A stretch of 64,000 bases of DNA. Source: Blastocatellia bacterium AA13. Its GTDB lineage: Bacteria; Acidobacteriota; Blastocatellia; UBA7656. The stretch lies in contig QHVH01000006.1 in assembly GCA_003222245.1 (NCBI GenBank), positions 62,001-126,000 on the forward strand, written 5' to 3'. The position numbers and the translations under genes are program-made. Shown one piece after another: positions 59,718 through 64,000 of this stretch (positions are counted from its first letter, which is position 1; each line of letters starts with the position of its first letter). The notes beneath the pieces are model-generated. The model did no database searches and had not been told where the DNA came from. It was given only the letters and a program-made list of their open reading frames with translations.

Positions 59718-60410
59718 ATGACAAGTGAGGAACTCGAGCGAATCGTATTTCTTTTTGATGTAGACAACACGCTGCTCGACAACGATCGCATTACCGCGGC
59801 CCTGAAGCGTCATCTGGAACGCGAAGTCGGGCACGATCGAGAGCGGCGCTACTGGACAATTTTCGAGCAGCTCAGGGTGGAGTTGGGTTATGCGGATTAT
59901 CTTGGAGCGTTGCAGCGCTATCGACTCGAGAACGCCCGCGATCCGCACGTTCTGACTGTTTCGCGATTCCTCGTCAATTATCCATTTGCAAATCGCCTCT
60001 TCCCGAATTCATTGGACGTCATCGAGCACGTGAAGCAATGGGGCCGCGCCGCGATTCTCTCAGACGGCGATGTCGTCTTTCAGCCTCGCAAGATCGATCG
60101 ATCGGGCCTTTTTGATGCCGTCGATGGAAATGTGTTGATCTACCTCCACAAGGAACACGAGCTCGACGATGTAGAGGGGCGGTTTCCGGCGCGGCATTAT
60201 GTCCTGATCGACGATAAGCTCCGAATCTTGAGCGCGGTGAAAAAGATCTGGGGCACACGGGTCACGACGGTGTTTCCGCGCCAGGGGCACTACGCACATG
60301 ACCCGGAAGCGCTCGCGTCATATCCCGCCGCCGACATCAGCGTCGAGCGCATCGGCGACCTGCTGAATTATGATCTTCACGCGTTCCTTGGGGCGGGGAG
60401 TACCAGGTGA
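59718..60410 (+). CDS. HAD-family hydrolase
   Basis: 230 residues. HAD motif I is in IVFLFDVDNTLLDNDR, motif II AAILSDGDVVFQPRKI and motif IV in YVLIDDKLRILSAVKK, with the conserved aspartate. The alpha-helical cap after motif I (about 30-95) fits subfamily I phosphatases. It starts with ATG 59718 after GGGGAA; an in-frame GTG at 59682 is possible. Substrate unknown. Confidence 0.82.
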   Translation: MTSEELERIVFLFDVDNTLLDNDRITAALKRHLEREVGHDRERRYWTIFEQLRVELGYADYLGALQRYRLENARDPHVLTVSRFLVNYPFANRLFPNSLDVIEHVKQWGRAAILSDGDVVFQPRKIDRSGLFDAVDGNVLIYLHKEHELDDVEGRFPARHYVLIDDKLRILSAVKKIWGTRVTTVFPRQGHYAHDPEALASYPAADISVERIGDLLNYDLHAFLGAGSTR

Positions 60411-60456
60411 TCGGAATGCAACAGTCCAGCCTTCCGAAATTCGCGATGGATCGTTC

Positions 60457-60867
60457 TCACCGAGATCTGAGCGTATAAGCTTCTTTTAACCAGCCGATCA
60501 ATTCCCGATCGACATCGCTGGGGCTTTTCACTGCGACGTGATAAGCGATCTTCGTCGGGCTCAGACGCTCGGTCTTAGTAATTCTGTCGCTTTTGATTAG
60601 ATGATCGAGGAGGAACTCGACTCGGAGATGATCTCCGGCGACTCGGACCGCGGCGAAGTTGAATTTGGCGGCGAAATTTATCGCGGACTTGACCGCCTCG
60701 ACGCGCAACGGACCTAAAGTTCTAAGCGTGCCGATGAGGTGCTCATACGCCTCGCGGAGATACGGATCTTTGTTCAGAAAATGGTCGACGGCGCTGCGCG
60801 AATCACAGGAGTGCGATTGATTTCGCTTTGCGAATTCTCGCTCGCACTCCGGGCATTTCCACATCAA
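60457..60867 (-). CDS. DUF5655-domain protein with N-terminal zinc-finger-like motif
   Basis: 136 residues. The N-terminus [17 protein letters not shown] has the spacing C-x2-C-x13-C, a possible zinc site. The rest, [52 protein letters not shown], is the DUF5655/DUF1801-like alpha/beta fold. It overlaps the radical SAM gene by 4 nt (ATGA, minus strand), so the two are co-translated. Function unknown. Confidence 0.7.
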   Translation of the reverse strand: MMWKCPECEREFAKRNQSHSCDSRSAVDHFLNKDPYLREAYEHLIGTLRTLGPLRVEAVKSAINFAAKFNFAAVRVAGDHLRVEFLLDHLIKSDRITKTERLSPTKIAYHVAVKSPSDVDRELIGWLKEAYTLRSR

Positions 60868-62351
60868 TCGCCGTACACTTCAGTGAGCTTGCGAAAGTGA
60901 TAGCCCATCGCGGCGAGCCTCAACGAATCGGCGAGCTTATCCCGGTGCTCTGAGAATGCGCGGGTGATGAAGCGCCAGAATTCTCTCCGCTCATGGTCGA
61001 GTACGCCGAGCGTCAGCGCGATCCTGGTAACGGCCGCGAGGTCATTGATCAAGCTTTGCGGGCGTTTTGGAGCTGGACCTTCCTGGATGACTCGCTTGAG
61101 ACATTCCAGGGTGCGTTCGTAGTATTCGCGCGAATTGTAGATCGTTCTCATGATCGACTGATAGCCCTCGATGAGCCGCGCGGGGTTCATTTTGGGCACG
61201 AAATTGAGCGAGTCGCTCGTATTATCGCCGGCGCTCTCGCCAAGGAGTCTCCCTTCCTTTTCGAGCCTGCGCCAAAGTTGAGTGTCCGGCAGCGCGTTCA
61301 ACAACCCGACCATCGCGAGTGGAATCGCGCTCTCGCGGATGAAGTTTATCTGTCGCTCGAATATATCGTCCGGATCGTGATCGAAGCCGACGATGAAGCC
61401 GGCCATCACCTCCATTCCGTAGCTCTGGATCTTTCTCACCGAGTCGAGCAGGTTTCCTCGGGTGTTCTGGGTCTTCAACGCTTCTTTCAGGCTTTCTTCA
61501 ACGGGTGTTTCGATGCCGAGGAATACCCGGCGAAATCCCGCCCTGCGCATTGCCGCGAGCAGGTCGTCGTCGTCCGCGAGATTGACGCTTGCCTCGGTTA
61601 GAAATGAGAAGGGCCGCTGGTTTCGCTCCTGCCAACTGATCAAATCGGGCATCAGCCGCTTTACGTTTCGCTTGTTGCCGATAAAGTTGTCGTCGACGAT
61701 GAATACGGTTCCTCGCCAGCCGACCTCCTTCAATGCATCAAGCTCCGCCAGCATCTGCTCGTTGCTCTTGGTGCGAGGATTGCGGCCATATATCTCGATG
61801 ATGTCGCAAAATTCGCATTGAAACGGACAGCCGCGAGAGTACTGAACCGACATCGCGCTGTAGCGCTTCAGCTCGGCGAGTCTAAAATCCGGAATCGGCG
61901 TCAACGAGAGCGCGGGCCGCTCGGGCGCCTGATAAATGCGCTGCGCGTTTCCGCCTTCGAGGTCGGAGAGGAAGGTCGGAAGAGTTGTTTCAGCTTCGCC
62001 AAGGAATACGTGATCGGCTTCCGGAATGCCTTCGATGCTGGTGCTGACATACGGGCCGCCAATGACGACTCGCTTTCCCATCGCCTTACTTTGAGCGACC
62101 AGTTTTCGAAGCGATTCCTTCTGCACCAGCATCGCCGTGGCAAAGACCACGTCGGCCCATTGGATGTCCGAGGGCTTTAATTTTCGTACGTTGAGATCCA
62201 CCATTCGGCGGTTCCATGAAGGCGGCAACATAGACGAGATTGTCATCAGCCCAAGAGGAGGAAATGCCGAGCGCTTTCCCTCGAATGAGAGCGCGTGTTG
62301 AAAACTCCAGTATGTGGCTGGGAATTCCGGGTTCACTAGTAAAACGTTCAT
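60864..62351 (-). CDS. B12-binding radical SAM protein with DUF4070
   Basis: 495 residues. An N-terminal cobalamin-binding-type Rossmann domain (about 1-140: [46 protein letters not shown]) lacks the usual D-x-H-x-x-G motif. The radical SAM core has the cluster motif [13 protein letters not shown] (C-x3-C-x2-C, about residue 175). Residues ~375-480 match DUF4070. Such proteins do methylations or rearrangements on unreactive carbons, including in hopanoid or lipid pathways. It is first in a two-gene operon with the DUF5655 gene. Confidence 0.87.
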   Translation of the reverse strand: MNVLLVNPEFPATYWSFQHALSFEGKRSAFPPLGLMTISSMLPPSWNRRMVDLNVRKLKPSDIQWADVVFATAMLVQKESLRKLVAQSKAMGKRVVIGGPYVSTSIEGIPEADHVFLGEAETTLPTFLSDLEGGNAQRIYQAPERPALSLTPIPDFRLAELKRYSAMSVQYSRGCPFQCEFCDIIEIYGRNPRTKSNEQMLAELDALKEVGWRGTVFIVDDNFIGNKRNVKRLMPDLISWQERNQRPFSFLTEASVNLADDDDLLAAMRRAGFRRVFLGIETPVEESLKEALKTQNTRGNLLDSVRKIQSYGMEVMAGFIVGFDHDPDDIFERQINFIRESAIPLAMVGLLNALPDTQLWRRLEKEGRLLGESAGDNTSDSLNFVPKMNPARLIEGYQSIMRTIYNSREYYERTLECLKRVIQEGPAPKRPQSLINDLAAVTRIALTLGVLDHERREFWRFITRAFSEHRDKLADSLRLAAMGYHFRKLTEVYGD

Positions 62352-62438
62352 CGTTTCCTCAATGACCTTGTAGGCCTGCCGCGAGCGCCATTCGAATGAG
62401 AGGGGGACTCTCTTGCCGTGCGATCCGTGAAGCTCGAG

Positions 62439-62768
62439 TTAATCTTTGTCGAAGAACTTGAGCGCCATCGCGCCATGCGTGGCGGCTCCTCCCGCTCTAA
62501 GGGCGGCGGCCACGAACGATGCTTCGACTATTTCGGCGCGAGTTGCGCCCGCGGCTTTCGCGCCTTTGGCGTGGGCTTCGATGCAGTATGGACATTGAGT
62601 AGTGCAAGCTACCGCGATAGCAATTAATTCGCGGTACTTTTTGGGAATGGCTCCGTCGCGGCCGACGATACGATTGAGATTTAACCAGGCAGTGAAATCT
62701 TCAGGCGCAAGGCTGCCCATATCCTTGAGCAGCTTTAGATCGTCTTCTCCGTGGTAGTGATCGGACAT
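62439..62768 (-). CDS. Carboxymuconolactone decarboxylase / AhpD-like protein
   Basis: 109 residues from the ATG at 62768, preceded by CGAGGTG. The active-site motif CTTQCPYCIEAHAKGAKAAGA (C-x2-C-x3-H) is that of AhpD-like peroxidase-reductase proteins, and the flanking helices DFTAWLNLNRIVGRDGAIPKKYREL match the CMD fold. It probably reduces a peroxide or disulfide. The upstream in-frame extension to 62849 is not supported. Confidence 0.87.
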   Translation of the reverse strand: MSDHYHGEDDLKLLKDMGSLAPEDFTAWLNLNRIVGRDGAIPKKYRELIAIAVACTTQCPYCIEAHAKGAKAAGATRAEIVEASFVAAALRAGGAATHGAMALKFFDKD

Positions 62769-63335
62769 GCTAGACACCTCGACTTTCTGATTTTTTTTGA
62801 ATCCCACAGCCGCGGCTGATGCGATGCTCCAGCTCCGATGCCGCGTCAATTTTGATTGCTTATTAAAGCCTGTCAGCCTTCAATGAACGAAAGTCGGATT
62901 TTCCTTCATTTGGTGGGCCGCTGTCCACCGCCCGAGGCTTTAGCGGGGCTTAGCGGGTGCTCGCGTGCTGACCCATCGGAAACCGACCGCTGATACGATG
63001 CCCTTGATACGGCTGATACGATGCGATGTTGCGACCCAAAGCGCCTTGTGGTTAAATCCGTCCTACGCGCCGCCAGGATAGTGTGCGGAGAGACGATTGG
63101 AGGCCAACGGATGTTCTTGTCGCGCAGGCTCGACAGCAACAAGCTTATCGTTTCATTCAAATTCACTACGACAATCAAACCTCGTGATCGAGGAGCAACT
63201 AGTCTCAATTCCTCTGCTTTTTTGACATTTTGAATCCAAAATAGTGGCCGTGTCCGCTCGATAGAGCCACTATTCACGCTAGCGGTTCTCCTTCATTTAT
63301 CGGAGGACGAGCTATGACCTGCACGTGATTCTTTA
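62769..63335 (+). other. Intergenic region ahead of the alternative complex III operon
   Basis: No long gene is supported. I see two copies of GCTGATACGATGC near 62990-63024, the inverted repeat AATAGTGGC (63240-63248)/GCCACTATT (63266-63274), and ATTTTG/CAAAAT (about 63227-63242). A 5-codon reading frame at 63314-63328 has a GGAGG site. The upstream half probably holds the promoter of the AhpD gene on the minus strand. Confidence 0.45.
63240..63274. promoter_or_regulatory. Inverted repeat upstream of actA
   Basis: Nine-base perfect arms, AATAGTGGC and GCCACTATT, separated by 17 nt, about 60 nt before the cytochrome gene. Possibly an operator or leader hairpin; a second repeat, ATTTTG/CAAAAT, abuts its left arm. 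Confidence 0.35.
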
Positions 63336-63995
63336 ATGGGGCAGATTTTTCAGCGCAGCACGAATTTTATTTCCCGGATCAGCATCTTTGGCGGAGTATT
63401 CTTCGTCGCTTTGATCATATGGCTGCTGCTTGAATTCAATCGATCTTCTTACTACACGCAGGCGTTCTTTCCGCGCGAGCAGCCTGTTCAATTCAGCCAC
63501 AAGCATCACGCGGGCGATGATGGAATCGACTGCCGCTACTGCCACACCTCCGTGGAAACCGAAGCCTTCGCCGGCATTCCTCCGACGAAGACCTGCATGA
63601 ACTGCCACTCGCAAATATGGTCTTCGAGTCCTTATCTGGAGCCCGTTCGCGAGAGCTGGCGCACGGGCAAGTCGATCAACTGGACACGGGTACACGACCT
63701 GCCGGACTTCGTGTATTTCAATCACAGTATTCACGTCAACAAAGGGGTCGGCTGCTCGACGTGCCACGGACGAATCGATCTAATGCCGCTCACTTATCAA
63801 GTCGCATCGCTGAACATGGAGTGGTGTCTTGAATGTCACAGAAATCCTGAACCGCAATTGAGGCCGAAGAACGCGATCTTCAAGATGGATTGGGAAGCGC
63901 CTCCGAACCAACAGCAGGAAGGAGCGCGGCTCCGGCGCGAATACAATATTCCGAGCACGGAAGTGCTTACCAGTTGCAGCACGTGCCACAGGTAG
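63336..63995 (+). CDS. actA: Pentahaem cytochrome c, ActA subunit of alternative complex III
   Basis: 219 residues. A single N-terminal membrane segment (FFVALIIWLLLEF) anchors the protein, and five CxxCH haem sites follow: CRYCH, CMNCH, CSTCH, CLECH and CSTCH. The sequence VQFSHKHHAGDDGIDCRYCH and the FNHSIHV segment match ActA, the pentahaem subunit of the quinol-oxidising alternative complex III. The iron-sulfur subunit ActB should follow just outside the window. The start ATG lacks a ribosome site; a mini-ORF with a strong site lies 8 nt before it. Confidence 0.88.
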   Translation: MGQIFQRSTNFISRISIFGGVFFVALIIWLLLEFNRSSYYTQAFFPREQPVQFSHKHHAGDDGIDCRYCHTSVETEAFAGIPPTKTCMNCHSQIWSSSPYLEPVRESWRTGKSINWTRVHDLPDFVYFNHSIHVNKGVGCSTCHGRIDLMPLTYQVASLNMEWCLECHRNPEPQLRPKNAIFKMDWEAPPNQQQEGARLRREYNIPSTEVLTSCSTCHR

Positions 63996-64000
63996 ATAGG

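Overview
The window looks like a piece of an Acidobacteriota chromosome, probably of the class Blastocatellia. The lineage call is an inference from gene content: a secreted VWFA protein of the acidobacterial TIGR03436 type, a five-haem ActA subunit of alternative complex III, a kelch/BACON secreted protein, an F420-dependent oxidoreductase of the TIGR03557 type, and intergenic space full of GC-rich palindromic repeats. By eye the base composition is moderately GC-rich (mid-to-upper 50s percent). The segment at 53.6-55.4 kb looks less GC-rich. I saw no rRNA, tRNA or CRISPR array.

Layout. 0-8 kb: the 3' end of a tricorn-like/S41 protease, two glycosyltransferases in divergent orientation, YceH, an MFS exporter, and a split LigD pair (polymerase plus ligase overlapping by 4 nt). 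8-11.7 kb: a BON-domain protein, a phosphoribosyltransferase/kinase-like fusion and a HAD phosphatase. 12-29 kb: a long, tightly packed, mostly translationally coupled plus-strand island for a glycan. It holds two sugar-nucleotide epimerases, an MDR dehydrogenase, a Gfo/Idh oxidoreductase, one GT4, four CgeB-like glycosyltransferases in tandem, a sugar-1-phosphate nucleotidyltransferase, a methyltransferase, a TIM-barrel hydrolase whose strands appear circularly permuted, a UDP-glucose dehydrogenase, a histidine phosphatase and an SDR, facing an F420 oxidoreductase. 29-37 kb: topoisomerase IB, a secreted phosphatase-like protein, a kelch/BACON protein, an ArsR/SRPBCC pair and the VWFA protein.

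37-53.3 kb is the most unusual part. Four very large minus-strand genes (1591, 662, 1263 and 1364 codons) have good Shine-Dalgarno sites but no signal peptides and no recognisable enzymatic motif. One carries a DUF6603-type region, and another appears to combine Ig-like and beta-propeller segments. They are separated by a REP-associated tyrosine transposase (RAYT), its palindromic repeats, a 109-bp tandem duplication, a 14-nt tandem repeat and a six-unit, ~77-bp repeat array. This is the best candidate here for an undescribed multi-protein system; its function cannot be read from the sequence.

53.6-64 kb: a small defence-like patch (Abi_C-like protein plus VapBC), a large hybrid histidine kinase, a small beta-barrel-like protein, a HAD hydrolase, a coupled B12-binding radical SAM/DUF5655 pair, an AhpD-like protein and the first gene of alternative complex III at the right edge.

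Regulation. Three genes (starts at 2442, 30891 and 34374) have good sigma70-like promoters whose -10 box ends only 8-10 nt before the start codon, with no ribosome-binding site, which predicts leaderless mRNAs. Most other genes have clear AGGAG-type sites or ATGA overlaps.
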